Shown here: positions 22,372 through 34,397 of the stretch, in pieces | Numbering within the stretch: the first letter of the stretch is position 1 | How the letters are laid out: every line of letters begins with the position of its first letter | NCBI RefSeq assembly: GCF_030253575.1 | Contig: NC_080560.1 | Span: forward strand, 9,854,501-9,918,500 | Source of the DNA: Rhododendron vialii | Lineage: Eukaryota > Streptophyta > Magnoliopsida > Ericales > Ericaceae | DNA length: 64,000 nucleotides | Reading direction: 5' to 3' | Position numbers and translations under genes: made by a program | The notes under the pieces: model-generated | The model's input: the letters and a program-made list of their open reading frames with translations, nothing else | Told to the model about the DNA's origin: nothing | The model's database searches: none

Positions 22372-24780
22372 CTAGAGAAGCTTCATATTGACAGCTTTGT
22401 TCCACTCTTTAATGGATCTAAAACCCAAGCCTCCCTCATTCTTTGGGACACAAAGGTTGGCCCAGCTAACCTTAGCACCAGTGTGCTTTAGATCTGCTCC
22501 AGACCATAAGAAAGCACAAAGCAAACTCTCAATCTCCTTGATAATTTCCTGAGGCAAAATAAAGGTAGCGCTTCTGGATATTAAAGAGAACTGATTGAAC
22601 TAGTTGGGCCCTTCCTCCATACGAAAGAAATTTCTGGGTCCAACTATGAATTTTCGCCAAAATCCGCTCTTTCAAGACAGCGCAGTCAAAAGAAGTTAAT
22701 CTAGAACTTATTAAGGGAACCCCCAAATACTGCACTGGAAGTTGTCCCACAGGAATGCCCAATAACTGAGACAGCTCTTGCTGTGTTGTACTAGGGACAC
22801 CAGCAAAATAGATTGCACTCTTGAGCAAGTTGGGCTGCATGCCAGAAAACCCATGAAAATCCTTCAAAGTCTGAAAAATAATATGCAAGGATTTCTCATG
22901 AGCACTACTCAAAATGAAAAGATCATCTGCAAACACAACATGTGATATTGCTTGAGCCTGGCATTTTGGATGGTACGTGAACTCCCCAGCTTCTATATTC
23001 CATTGTAGCAAGGAAAAGAAAGCTTCCATAACTAAGAGGAAAAGGTAAGGAGAGATAGGATCCCCTTGCCTAAGACCTCTAGCTCCTGGAAAGTACCCTT
23101 CGAGCCCTCCATTAATCATAATAGAGAATTTAGGAGTTGTAATACATTCCTTTACCCAACCCACAAAAATGGCAGGAAACTCCATAGCTTTCATTGTGTC
23201 CAGCAAGAAATCCCAATCCACCGAATCATAGGCCTTCATGATATCAACTTTGATAGCACATCTAGGAGATCCATCATTTCTATGATAGTTCCTGATAAGC
23301 TCATGCATAAGCAACACATTATCAACAATACTTCTGCCTTTAATAAAAGTTGATTGGGATTGACTCACTACAATTGGCAGAGCCTGTTGCATTCGATTAG
23401 CTAACACCTTAGTAACAACCTTATAAACCACATTGCAGCAAGCAATGGGTCGATACTCCTTAATAGAAGTGGGATTTGAAGTTTTTGGAACCAGAGTAAG
23501 GGCAGTAGAGTTCCATTCCTTTAGAATATAGCCTTTCTCAAAGAAAAGAAGAACAACATCAATCAAATCCTGCCCCACAATATCCCAATTATGCTGGAAA
23601 AAACTAGAGTATAAGCCATCCAGGCCAGGGACCTTATCCCCTTTTATGGACTTGAGAGCACCCCTGATTTCCTCCACTGTAACAGGTTTAACAAGGTCCC
23701 TTTGCATAGAGTCAGGGATTTTCCTCCTAATAATCTGATGTAAACAAGTTGTAGCATCTGTTCTATTTTGAAATTTAGTACCTATCAAACCTTTATAGAA
23801 CTGAATGATTTCCTGTTGAACCTCTTCTGGCTTATCCAACCTAACCCCATCGGCATTAACCAAGCTTAAGATCTTATTCCTCATTCTATTACAGGAAACC
23901 TTATGATGAAAAAACTTGGTGTTCTGATCACCAAGGGCCAGCCAAGCTACCCTGGACTTTTGCTTTTTAAAAGATTCTTCAGCTGCACTTAGATCCATAA
24001 AAATCTTAAGAGCAGCTTGTTCTTGGGCCCGTAAACTATCATCCCCCACATTTTGACTACACATATCCTGCAGATTTTCCAACTGATGTCTAGCCTCTAT
24101 AACTTTCCCAGAAATATTAGAGAAGCACTGAGCATTTAGTCCCCTCAAACCAGGTTTCAGACGTCGGAGTTTTGAAGACAAACAAAACATAGCGGGCCCA
24201 GAAACGGGCTGAGTCCAAGAGTTTAACACCAACTCCTTAAACAAGCGATGCTTCATCCAGAAATTAAAGAATCGAAAAGGCTTTTTGCATTGCACAACAC
24301 GAAGAACAGACACTAATAAAGAGCTATGATCCGAGATACCTGGAGCATGAACCATAGCTTCAGATTCAGGAAAAGAGTCCAACCAGCTGGCATTGACCAC
24401 CACTCGATCCAATCTGCTCATGTTCTCTCCTCCTCCCCCTCGTCTATTAGACCATGTAAACCAAGCACCCCTAGTGATAAGCTCATCCATATTGATATCA
24501 AACAAACACTGTCTAAATTCAGAAGCAGCAGCAACATCAAAAGTCCCCATTCGTTCAGATCTGCGACACACCACATTGAAATCACCCATCTGGATCCAGG
24601 GAAAGTCTCCAATAAAAGAGAACAAAGATCTCATAGAGGCCCATAGCACTCTCCTATCAGTCACGGCATTAGCCCCATACACAGCAGAGACATAAAAAAT
24701 CTGCTTAGTTTCCAGGCATGTCACTTGAACACACAATAATTGGTCAGAAGTAAAGACCAACTGAACCCCCAAAACACTAG
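22372..24780 (-). pseudogene. LINE endonuclease/reverse transcriptase, broken
   Basis: The longest open part (24808-22529, 759 aa) begins within the apurinic-type endonuclease: GDFN near the start and SDHSSLL at its end. It continues into reverse transcriptase with KVDIMKAYDSVDW, GLRQGDPISPYLF and the catalytic FADDLFILSS. The first six residues come from host DNA, because the apparent Met lies outside the element. A frameshift near 22550 ends this frame. The protein continues in another frame (SWANLCVPKNEGGLGFRS) up to an in-frame TAG at 22374-22372 where TGG is expected. RT core residues survive, but the element is truncated and interrupted and so is not autonomous. Confidence 0.88.
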
Positions 24781-24785
24781 GATCC

Positions 24786-25629
24786 CAATCCTTGAAGCTA
24801 CACAACAAGAATTACCAGTATATACAATTATAATATCATCACATATAAACTGAGATTGTATAGCCCGGTCGATGGCTAGATTAGCAGCTAAATGTTCACT
24901 AGGTTTATAGCAACTATTAGCAAGGCATGAAGTGGATTAGTTTCTGGAGTCGAGACGAATGTGATAGAGGTAAACTATTGAAATCACGTTTCTCGGCAAC
25001 AACGTTAAAGAATCATAATTCCAACAGGAAGAATGGAAATTAAGTTGAGTGCAAAAAATAAAAGTGGATTCAGCAATCAGCTTTTCATCTATGAATCTCG
25101 TCAAACCAAAACACTCCTACATTATGCAATAGAGAAGCAGCAGTAATGGACATAGCTGATAGCTTCTTATTATCTTCCAAGGCTCTCCGACTCAGAGATA
25201 TGGGTCAGTGTTCAAGAGTTGATGTACATAAAGATGGTGGTCAACCATTTAGGGTGCTGGAAGAAGGTCACTTATTCCCATTTCCAGATTAGCTAGCTAA
25301 AACAATGACTTAAGATGTGAAAAATTTGACAGTCAAATATAATGCATTGATGGGTAAAAATGCACAAAAGTCACCTGACCTCCCCCTCAGTACCGTTTCA
25401 GAACAACGCTAAAACGGGATGGCAATGTTGAGATTCAAGTTTCATACATAGATGCAATTAAAACCCAAATATATAGCATAGATACTTTTTAAAAAGGGGA
25501 GATATACTCCTATACTGCTTCAAAAAAAGAGATAATGTTCTTAAACCCTGGTTTGAGTTCACTCTCATTCTTTATAGGTGCTACTCTTTGACACCATCCC
25601 CTCCTCTCTTGGAAGTTCCAAGCCGAGCA
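24786..25629. repeat. Duplicon A, 3' flank of F-box gene 3
   Basis: Collinear with 42521-43206 in duplicon B. About 135 extra bases (24828-24963) lie here just after CCAGTATATA and are absent from B. The sequence beyond 25440 is probably the 3' UTR and downstream DNA of the minus-strand gene. No further gene is seen. Confidence 0.7.
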
Positions 25630-25632
25630 TCA

Positions 25633-26865
25633 CAACGGGTTCAACTGCCAGTCCACAACACCATTTTTATTTTCCACGACAACAAGGGATTCGACGAAAG
25701 GTTGAACATGAAATGAGCTTGGAAACCCCCACATTCTGGTATCTACCGATGCTTTGGTTCCAATGTCATAAGAAAGCAATCGCTTGTCTATCGTCGATAA
25801 AAGAACCTCATTATGGTTCATAACATGAAATGAGCTTGGAAGCCCCCTGATTCCGGTATCTACCGACGCTTTGGTTCCAATGTCATAAGAAAGCAATCGC
25901 TTGTCTATCGTCGATACAAGAACCTCATTTTGTTTCATAAACCACAAGGTTCTTTTGGGATATACGGGCTGATTCAATTTAAAGCTGAATAGTTTGGTCC
26001 AAGATATTGGGACTCCGTACTCTTTCATCAACCAAATGCTGCAGTCACCCTTGTCCCTTTGCTGGCCACATAACATAGCCAATGATTCCCGAAACAATGT
26101 AACTGATAAGAATCTTGTTTCCCGATCGGCCAGAGCAGGTGGTAGCATCATCGTGGAGAATGTTTCTGTACTCATATCGAATGACACTATCAAATGTTGA
26201 TAACCAACAGACACTCGTGGATCCTCAGCAATCCAATTTACAGCTCCACTAACAAAAGCTTGCGACGCCTTATATGGGATGAAACAGTAGAGAGGAAAAG
26301 TCGAACCTAACCCTCTCCAGGATCCCGTGCCCTGAGTGTAAAGCTCAACATGCGGTTGAAATTCGTGCTGATATGGATACGATTGACACACAATTCTTAC
26401 CACCTTGTACTCATGAGTTGCGGGGTGGGCACCAAATCCAAGAGCACAAATTCCCGAGGATGGAGGCTCAGGAAGAGTTACTAATTTCCTCATTGATGGG
26501 TTCCAAACGATAATAGCAGATTCTTCCCAGGAAGAATCCTCCCACATACATAATAAACCATTGCAGCTACCCACTATCATGGAATAGTACAAAGATGGGA
26601 CTTTATACGGGAACTCTAGTTCTGAACACTTGTGACCACATTGTTCGTCGTCCCGAAAAATAAAATAGCGCTCTTTCTGATCATCTCTGTTGTAAAGCCC
26701 AATGAAGTGCATGTATTTTCGGTGGTTGAGGTGCTTGGTGACGAAACTAGGGCTTACGATAAGAGAATACCACGATTTGCATGCACTTTTGAATCGAAGT
26801 AGAGAAACTACGGGTAGTCTTGCCAGAATTTCAATTGTTAGTTCATAGGGTATGTAGTCTGACAT
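25633..26865 (-). CDS. F-box protein with FBA domain, copy 3 (internal duplication)
   Basis: Predicted 411-aa SCF substrate receptor; stop codon at 25630-25632. The F-box is at about residues 5-46 (IPYELTIEILARLP, FKSACKSWYSLI, SFVTKHLN). FBA motifs follow in order: GSCNGLLCMWEDSSW, WNPSMRKLVTLPEPP, LGFGAHPATHEYKVVRI, VELYTQGTGSWRGLGSTFPLYCFI, QAFVSGAVNWIAEDPRVS, SFDMSTETFSTMMLPPALAD, IWLMKEYGVPISWTKLFSF, and the QLNPL tail. Residues about 310-387 are a 39-aa segment repeated twice (NEVLxSTIDKRLLSYD each time), which the sister gene at 43207-44340 has once. The rest is closely similar to that sister gene. The frame is open and the duplication is a multiple of three, so it could still be functional. 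Confidence 0.93.
25705..25938 (-). repeat. 117-bp in-frame tandem duplication within F-box gene 3
   Basis: The unit 25705-25821 repeats at 25822-25938 with few changes. It adds 39 residues to the C-terminal FBA region, the part expected to contact substrate. Confidence 0.88.
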
Positions 26866-26869
26866 TGTC

Positions 26870-26974
26870 CTTTAGAAGAAGACTGATACAGGATTCACAG
26901 CTGTCGGGATGAAGGGACTGTAAAAGCCCTAGATTTTGAGAAAGAACAATGAATGTAGTACGATATTGACTTAC
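26870..26974 (-). other. 5'-UTR intron of F-box gene 3 (predicted)
   Basis: Donor GTAAGT at 26974-26969 and acceptor TTCTAAAG close to GACAATG, about 105 bp. A CT tract (GA on the plus strand) lies upstream at about 27077-27090. Confidence 0.65.
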
Positions 26975-27272
26975 AGTTGCGATTGATCGATCGAAGCCCT
27001 AGAATTTTGAGAATTTCAACCTCGTGTATGCATCACCAGATCAGTTCAAAAGTTCACCGAAAAACTTTTACCCAGATGAGAGAGAGAGAGACTCCTTCTG
27101 CTTTTGTTTTAAAGAATTGGACCACTTGGGCCTTTTAGTGTCTCAACAACTTCTATAATAACCATAGGACCCAGGCCATTTACAGGGAAAGTAAATGGGT
27201 CGCCATAGCCCAAGGCCCAAGGCCAGTTGAGTGAGTTAAGGGGTTCTAAATCGGGATGGGAAAATGACGGCG

Positions 27273-27614
27273 TAATAAGTTATAAGGCTTATTTTTTTTG
27301 TTCTTATCCAAAAAATAACCGCATTTGCTAGTTTTTCGTCATTTTCTTTTGTGTGTGAATTATTGCTTCGTTATGATGAGAGAAATCTAAAAAGTAAAAT
27401 ATTATGATCGAAACCTAAATTTTTTGAATAAAGATGAAAAAAAGCCAATAAGCCAATATTTTCGTCTTTATTTTAAAAAAATCAGATTTTGATCGTAATT
27501 TTTTACTTTCTAAATTTCTCTTATTATGACGAAGCAATAATCCACAAAAAACTAACAAATGCGAAAAAATTTGAATAAAGAAAAAAAAATCATTTGTCTT
27601 ATTAAGCCGAACGA
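27273..27614. mobile_element. AT-rich foldback MITE
   Basis: Arms share GGCTTATTTTTTTTGTTC, AATTATTGCTTCGT(T)ATGA and TCTAAAAAGTAAAA in inverted order. A homologous copy at 30828-31196 is followed by the same downstream sequence (GACCCCTTAATACACAATTAAAAG), so both descend from one insertion present before the flank was duplicated. Confidence 0.7.
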
Positions 27615-28683
27615 CCCCTTAATACACAATTAAAAGTTAGTTATACCTAATTACAATCTAAAAATCTGTTGTATGTATGAAAAATAATTGTTTAATTCAT
27701 GAAAAAAACTGCAGTACTAAGTTTCTAGGATGATAAATTCCAAGTCTTTCAAGTGGGGTCTATCACATTGACACTTTTTGGTTAGAGTCATTTTACTACC
27801 ACACCCAACTACACACCCAAATACACACCCACACTTATTGGTGAAGGGAATAGAAAAAGAACCTTTATCTGATTCATGCGAAACATGATCAAAATACATT
27901 CTTCCTTTCCTTCAAGCTCTAATTGATTGAGTTTTTTGTTTTCTTTAATCGGTTTGAATGTTGCCATAATGACTTAGAACAAAATTGGAGTTCCATTTCC
28001 CAAAATATGGGTATGAGATTTTTTCAATAATCTTAATCTATAATACAATTCGCGACGGTGTGGTGGCTTACATATTTTTTCTGCATAAATCTTGACCGTG
28101 TGATTTAGTACATATTTTTCTACATAAATCTCCACCCTTCATTCAAACCTTGGCATTGAATGGCTCAAATTGATTTCATTCGATGGTTGGGAGTGATTTT
28201 TTCAATTTAAATGTTCAAGTTTTGGAAATGTTCAGTCAATATATTCAAGAATATGACGGCAATCTTAATGGTTGGCATGCCAAATTTTGGATAGATTTGA
28301 TTGGGATAAAGAATAAACGACAGAGCTAATTAGGGAATCTTAAATGGTATGGCAAATTTTTGGAAAGATTTGGTTGAGAGAAATAATATAATGGCAGATT
28401 GATTGGAAGTTTGATTTTTGGTAATGACTTTTGATTGCAGATTTTTGGTAATGAAAGCTTGATCGAGCAATATAGACGTCTTTGGTGTTTATTCTCATCA
28501 TTTTCGATTTTCTCTCTCTCCCCCTCTCTCTCTCCTTAAACGTTTTCCTTCCAGTTCTATTTCCTATCTCTCTGACCCTTGCCTTCTGATAAGAACCCAA
28601 TAATGTCATTATGGGTGCGCTAAGTCCTTAGTTTCATCTTAATTATGTCTTTAATTTAGTTATTTTATTAGATATTGCTCGTA
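27615..28683. other. Duplicated flank plus unassigned DNA
   Basis: Up to about 28010 the sequence matches 31197-31500 and parts of 44745-45260, a flank shared by F-box duplicons. At 27782-27833 this flank is interrupted by a CACACCC-rich piece related to the palindrome at 98-234. Beyond 28010 nothing is recognised except a CT-rich run near 28510-28540. Confidence 0.5.
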
Positions 28684-29996
28684 ATTGTAGACACCCCAAT
28701 CCGAACCTCGGAGGTTCTTTAAATGCCTCGATGATGAAATAAAGAAAACAATACCTTTGAGAGCTTGGATAAAGGACTCCCTCAGCTCAAAAGCCCAGAA
28801 ATTAACCAGGAACCCAAATTGAACCCAAAAGCCCAGATAAGCCCGAAAGCCCTGGACTAAACTTATAACCCTGCACGGAACACTTCTACATCGCACGGTG
28901 TAATAGAATTTGTTACACCGCACGCGGTCATGAGGTTAACTGAACGACATTTTAGGTAAAGTTCTAACTGGTTTAGTAAGCTGTCGGCCACGCTCACTTG
29001 AGCCATAGCTACAAAACGGCTTAGCTGAAAAAAACACTTCCAGCTCGCCCAGTATGCACCTCTCCCATTAAAATTCAAAATCCTTAACTATTGCCTATAA
29101 ATACACCCCTCCACTTAAGAGAAAAGGGTCCCTAATCTTTCTCTCATTTCTTGTCTTTACATCCACTTTCCATTTTCAAGCCTTGAGAAGTGTTGTTCTA
29201 AAAAAAATTCTCTAGGCACTTTTTTTTCTCAAAATACTATTTTTTTCCTCACCATCAAAGTTAGTCTTTTACTCACTTTGAGACATTACCTACCAAAACA
29301 CCCAACAACCACTCACACCCACACTCATCCTTTCTCGCCCGATCTTGTCCACACTCATCCATCATCATCCATCCTCATTCAAGCTCAAGATCAAAGGTAA
29401 AAATCAAGTTTTCTTGGGTTAGACTCTGTCCTGGCCCTAAGGGGACTTTTCTGTAGTCAAGCTTAACCCCTTTTGGTTAAAAACTGATTTAAAAAACATT
29501 TTCAAAAACTAAAATAGCCACTGTACTGGGCATACCACGCCGCGTGGCATTCTGATGTGTTGCACGAAGTAGTATGTTCAGGCGCGCGGTCATTTATTAG
29601 TTGTTGTTTATTTGTTTAAACTGTCTAGATCATGGCTATTCTTCATCAAACCTGTTTGTATTGCTGAGATACTATCATCAGTACTTTTCAAAATGAGACC
29701 ATATCTATAAGCCATGTTCTATTTCCAAACGAGGTTTTCTTGATCATCTCAAGTTATCAAATGCACTAAAAGTTGTTTTACATTCTTGGCTTGAAGAAAT
29801 GGTACTGTTCCGAGATGGTTCAGTGGTTGTATATCTTCTGATGTCTTTAGGGAACGTCATACGGGATATACAATATACTAGGCGTTGTTCTAGGTTCTGA
29901 TGATGGACTGATAGCAGAGAAGGTATCCCGCACGGTGTATCATAAGGCCGTGCACGGCATTATGATAGGCCGTGTGGGAGATGGTCGTGGTCCAGA
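28684..29996. mobile_element. LTR-retrotransposon-like fragment, unresolved
   Basis: The segment opens with TGTAGACACCCCAATCCG, a start style seen in plant Ty3/gypsy LTRs. It contains a TATAAATA-like box near 29095 followed by CT-rich leader-like sequence. Moderately GC-rich repeats (CCGCACGG..., GGCCGTGCACGG) occur near both ends. No matching second LTR, coding domain or target-site duplication was found, so the class and borders are tentative. Confidence 0.35.
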
Positions 29997-30104
29997 CAGC
30001 TTGTTGAATATCTTTTTCGTTTCCCATCACATCATTCATTTATCATCACTGTACAGACAGCACCACGTGTACGTCAACGTGATATACCTTCCCATGTCTC
30101 TTTT

Positions 30105-30410
30105 CCCACCGGACGGCCGATCCGAGCCGTCCAAAAATTCAAAAAAAAAAATCAAGAGGCCAGCGCGGGAATCAATGGCACCTCGACGGCATCCAAAGTG
30201 TGTAGGGTGCTTGATCCGAGCACCCCTTTTTATTATACACAAAAAAAGGGTGCTCGGATCAAGCACCCTATACACCTCGGATGCTGTCGACGTGCCGTTG
30301 ATTCCCGCATAGACCCCCTCGGTTTTTTTTTTTTAGAATTTTTGGACGGCTCGGATCGGCCGTCCGGTGGCCAGAGACGGCCCGGCACGGCCATTGGTAC
30401 GATTTCCCTC
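30105..30410. mobile_element. Diverged copy of the GC-rich palindromic MITE
   Basis: Shares ACCGGACGGCCGATCCGAGC, GTGTAGGGTGCTTGATC(C/G)GAGC and the T-run followed by AGAATTTTTGGACGGCTCGG with 21216-21609. It still folds into a long hairpin centred near 30241, with mismatches and a shortened left outer arm, so it is an older insertion. Confidence 0.8.
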
Positions 30411-30827
30411 CCTGGCGCCCATTATTCATAGCACAACTCCTTATTTTTAAAAAAGGCAATTTCAAGCTCAAAAATTACGTGCTTACGCAAATAATTTTCT
30501 TATCAATATGGATCTTATTTGATAGATCTCATTGAGATCTTTAATACAGTGTGAATTTTTTTTCATTTACATTATTTTTGAGTTTGAAAATGTGAAATAA
30601 ACTTTTTATTTGGATTTTGTGGAATGACCTTTCTTATTTTTCTTTGAGAAGTTTCAAAATAAGTACTTATTTTTTAAAAAAGTTTCCGGAACTGGGCTTA
30701 AATGGGTCGCCATAGCCCAAGGCTAGGTGAGTGAGTTGAGAGGTTCTAAGTCGAGATACGTACATGGTCCTTCAGCTTGTTGCAGAAACGAATTCAAGTT
30801 GATATGTCAACAAAATTTAAGTCATTC
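30411..30827. other. Intergenic, no gene
   Basis: AT-rich sequence. About 30425-30700 resembles 44840-45055 (TTTTAAAAAAGGCAATTTCAA, GATCTCATTGAGATC), another shared duplicon flank. Confidence 0.45.
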
Positions 30828-31196
30828 GGTCTAATAAGTCATATGTCTTATTTTTCAGTTCTTATTCAATTTTTTTTTCGTATTTGTTAGTTTTTCGTCA
30901 TTTTTTTTTGTGAATTATTGCTTTGTTATGACAAGAGGAATCTAGAAAGTAAAAAATTATGATTGAAACCTAAATTTTTTGAATAAAGATAAAAAAATTC
31001 AATAAGCCAATATTTTCATCTTTATCCAAAAAAAAAAATTCTAATTTGATCATAATTTTTTACTTTCTAGATTTCCCTCATCACGACGAAGCAATAATCC
31101 ACAAAATATTGACAAAAAAAACTAACAAATGCAAATTTTTTTTTTGAATTAGGACAAAAAAAGAAGAAAAGTCATTTGTTTTATTAGGCCGCATGA
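30828..31196. mobile_element. AT-rich foldback MITE (second copy)
   Basis: Same family and same flanking context as 27273-27614. Inverted halves meet near 31010. Confidence 0.7.
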
Positions 31197-32156
31197 CCCC
31201 TTAATACACAATTAAAAGTTAGTTATACTAATACCTAATTACAATCTAAAAATCTGCTGTATATATGAAAAATAATTGTTTAATACATGAAAAATATTGT
31301 AGTACTAAGTTTTTAGGATGATAAATTCCTAGTCTCTCAAGTGGGGTCTATCCATTGACACGTTTTGGTTATTGGTGAAGGAAATAGAAGAGAAGAACCT
31401 TTATCTGATTCATGTGAAAAATGATCGAATTCATTCTTCCTTTCCTTCGAGCTCTAATTGATTGAGTTCACATTTTTCTTTAAATGGTTCGAATGTTGCC
31501 ATATTGATTAGATGAGCCACTTACATCGAAAAATCCACTCTTCTGGTAATAAAAAAAATATTAGGAGTACTAACAAACTATCACTCTCACTTATTTTGAT
31601 TTTTGAATAAAAGACTTTTATTTATCTTGTGGGAGATCGATTTTGATAATAATAAAAAAGGGTAAAATTTACTAATAATCCTTTATTTTCAGTCGTTGAA
31701 AGAAACGTTTCGGTAACAAAAGACAAGTTTTTTTTTACTAACAATCCTTTTGGGAAGTTCCGTATGCATAATCTACCCCAAAACAAATTGGTGTGAAAAG
31801 GGAGACAAATATTCACTTAACTAACTATAAAAAATGAAGAGCATTTAGTAAACGTCTTTTCCTAAGAAACTGATGACCCAAGTGATTAAAACTGAATTAA
31901 AATCTCATTCACATTAAAAAAACAAACAAATAAATAAGTGCGAAATTAAAGAAAGCAGCAGGATTTAATTTAGCTACCCAAAAAATAATAACACGGATAT
32001 TTTATTTTTTTTAAAAAGGAGAGATATACAGTGCTTCAGAAAAAGAAATTATGTTCTCAAACCCTGGTGGTCTGAGTTCCCGCACATTCTTTGTAGACGC
32101 TACTCTTTGACAATATCCCCGGCCTCCTCTCTTGGAAGTTCCAAGCACAGACAGCA
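31197..32156. repeat. 3' flank of F-box pseudogene 4 (duplicon)
   Basis: 31500-32150 matches 34610-35400, the flank of the next F-box pseudogene, apart from the small MITE at 35002-35199 present only there. No other gene is seen. Confidence 0.65.
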
Positions 32157-33293
32157 TCACAACGGGTTCAACTGCCTGTCCAAGATGCCATTTTTGCATT
32201 CCACTGAGACAAGGGATTCCACGAGAGGCTCGTAATGAGATCGATGCGTATGGAGGACCCCTAAATCCAGTATATATCTACCAATGCTTTGGATCCAATG
32301 TCATAAGAAAGCAACCGGTTCGGTATTGTCAATAGAAGAACCTCACCATGTTTCCTAAACCCCAATGTTCTTTGGAGACATACTGGCCGATCCAACTTAA
32401 AGCTGAGTAGTTCGGTCCAAGAATCTGGGACACCGTATTCTTTCAATACCCACATGCAGCAGTCACCTTTGTCCATTTGCCGATTACCTATCACGGCTAG
32501 TGATTCCCAAAACAATATAACTGACAAGGATATATCCCTGTTCCTGATTGGCTAGAGCACGTGGTAGCATCATCATGTACAGAGAATGTTTCTACACTCA
32601 TATCGAAAGACACTATCAAAGGTTGATCGCGTTGACCCACAGCAATCCAATTTACAGCACCATTAACAAAAGCTAGCGACTACCCTAAATAGATTAAGCA
32701 ATAGGGAGGAAAAATAGAACCTAACCCTCTCCAGGATCCGATGCCTTGTGTGTAAAGCTCAACCTGCGGTGGAAATTCGGGCTCATATGGATACTTCTGA
32801 TCCACAATTGTTACCACCTTGTACTCGTGAGTAGTCTCGGGTGGGCACCAAATCCAACAAGCAGCATATCCGCGTGTTGAGGCACATCAAGAATTACTGA
32901 TTTCCTAATTGATGGGTTCCAAACAATGATAGGGCATTTTAGAGCGCGAAAGAAAGAAAACTTCCACATACATAATAAACCATTGCAGCTACCCACTATC
33001 ATTAAACCATGCGTTTTAAATGGGAAATCGAATTTTGAACCCTCAAAACCACATTGTTCATTGTATCGACAAATTACATAGCGTTCTTTCTTGTCATTGT
33101 TGTTGTAGAGCCAAACGAAAAGCTTGGTTTTGCTGTCGTTGAGGTGTTTGGTGATGAAACTTTGGCTTGTGATGAGAGAATACCATGTTTTGCAAACGGA
33201 TTTGAATCGAAGCAGAGAAACTACTGGTAGTCTTGCAAGGATTTCAATTACTAGATCGCAGGGTAAAAGGTGGTAGGGTATATGGTGTGACAT
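32157..33293 (-). pseudogene. F-box/FBA pseudogene, copy 4, several frameshifts
   Basis: Starts MSHHIPYHLLPCDLVIEILARLP with an intact F-box (FKSVCKTWYSLI, FITKHLN) and FBA beginnings (GSCNGLLCMWKF, WNPSIRKSVIL). The frame breaks near 32830, where two extra bases sit in the GFGAHP(T)THEY segment. A four-base insertion near 32575 and another near 32275 (TATATATC instead of TATC) break it again. The middle and end (FWESLAVIGNRQ, VLKEYGVPDSWTELLSF) are recognisable in other frames, and the QLNP tail aligns at 32160. The promoter side still has the leader intron. It is probably non-functional unless the indels are sequencing errors. Confidence 0.85.
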
Positions 33294-33297
33294 TGTT

Positions 33298-33390
33298 CTA
33301 AGAAGAAGACTGATACAGGTTGGGTTTAAGGGACTGTAAGAAAAAAGCCCTAGATTTTGATAACGAAAACAAAATCAGAGATGAACTTAC
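33298..33390 (-). other. 5'-UTR intron of pseudogene 4 (predicted)
   Basis: Donor GTAAGT at 33390-33385 and acceptor TTCTTAG before AACAATG, about 93 bp. It is retained although the coding frame is broken. Confidence 0.6.
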
Positions 33391-33439
33391 AGTTGTGATG
33401 ATCGACCGAAACTCTAGATTTTGAGAATTTGGAACCGTG

Positions 33440-33441
<2 letters not shown>

Positions 33442-33503
<62 letters not shown>
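33442..33503. repeat. (CT)n microsatellite, about 62 bp
   Basis: Uninterrupted CT dinucleotides on the plus strand, GA in the sense of the minus-strand pseudogene. It sits just upstream of that gene's leader exon, where paralogs have shorter tracts. Confidence 0.95.
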
Positions 33504-33506
<3 letters not shown>

Positions 33507-33676
33507 TTAAGTATTGGTCGGCTAACTTGGGGCTTACTTTCAGTCTTCTGAGAAGCTTCTATAACCGCTTAACCCTGCCCATCCGTAGGCAAAATCAGTG
33601 GGTCCCCGTGACCTTAGATCTTACTCCATTTTAGGGTTGAGAAAAAGCTAACTCAATTTTGAGTTTGTGTTTGTTC

Positions 33677-34389
33677 TAGGGCTGTCAAAGAAAAATCGAG
33701 ACCGCGAAATCGGTCTGGATTAAACAGATCCGTGCCTTTTGGATTTTGTATGTGTATTAATGGTTCGGACACGGATTCGAAAATTAAAAAATCATAAAAT
33801 ACGGATTAGGATTGGATTTTCATTTCAAAATCGTGGATTAACCGAACCGAACAGTGAGATATTTAAAAAAATAAAAATATATATATGTGTGTGTAATATT
33901 TATAAATAATTATAACTTTACTAATTGTTATTATTATTTTTTAACAATTTTACATTAATGTGATAATATCTAAAACTTAATGGGTAAAATGTTAGTATTT
34001 TGTAAAAAAGAAAACGTAAATTTTAAACGGCATAGATATATACACACACAATACTCCGAAATCTGAAAGCCAAAACCCATAATTTTTTTGGTTGCTGCCT
34101 TACTGCGCTGGTATCTGGACTTAAACTAACTTGCTATAATAGTGTAATGTTATGGCATGTAACTAATAAGTGTTTGCACTTTGCATTTTAGTTGGCAATA
34201 ACATTATTTTATTTTTATAGAAGGAAATTTGTGAATAAAACTGAGACCGAACCGTGACTCACGATTCGGATTGGAATTGAACTGAGAGACTTTTGGATTA
34301 GAATTAGATTGCATTTTCTAAAATAGTGAGATACGGATTAGGATTACATTTATAGGAATCCGATCCAATCCGAACCTTGGACATGCCTA
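33677..34389. mobile_element. hAT-like non-autonomous element, 713 bp
   Basis: The ends are TAGGGCTGTCAAAG and TTGGACATGCCTA, flanked by an exact 8-bp duplication GTTTGTTC (33669-33676 and 34390-34397). Paralogous flanks at about 10815 and 36850 show the empty site. Internal CGGACACGGATT and CCGAACCGAAC motifs match the longer element at 14105-16267. It has no coding capacity. Confidence 0.9.
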
Positions 34390-34397
34390 GTTTGTTC

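Larger units (their letters stand above)
20021..24785 (-). mobile_element. LINE (L1-type), 5'-truncated, about 4.8 kb including nested insertion
   Basis: Minus-strand non-LTR retrotransposon ending in a poly-A (seen as T run 20021-20032) after the GGTATAAAATTTTTCACTTACC-type 3' end usual in plant LINEs. The flanks share CAATCC (20015-20020 and 24786-24791). Duplicon B at about 42515-42525 has the uninterrupted site, confirming both borders. The 5' part, including any ORF1 and the start of the endonuclease, is missing. A hAT-like element (20905-22084) interrupts the 3' half. Confidence 0.9.

Noticed and set aside
22529-24808. Endogenous pararetrovirus or LTR retrotransposon polymerase
   Set aside because: Endonuclease GDFN/SDH motifs, the FADD RT type, a zf-RVT tail and a poly-A end identify a LINE; no protease, integrase or viral domains.
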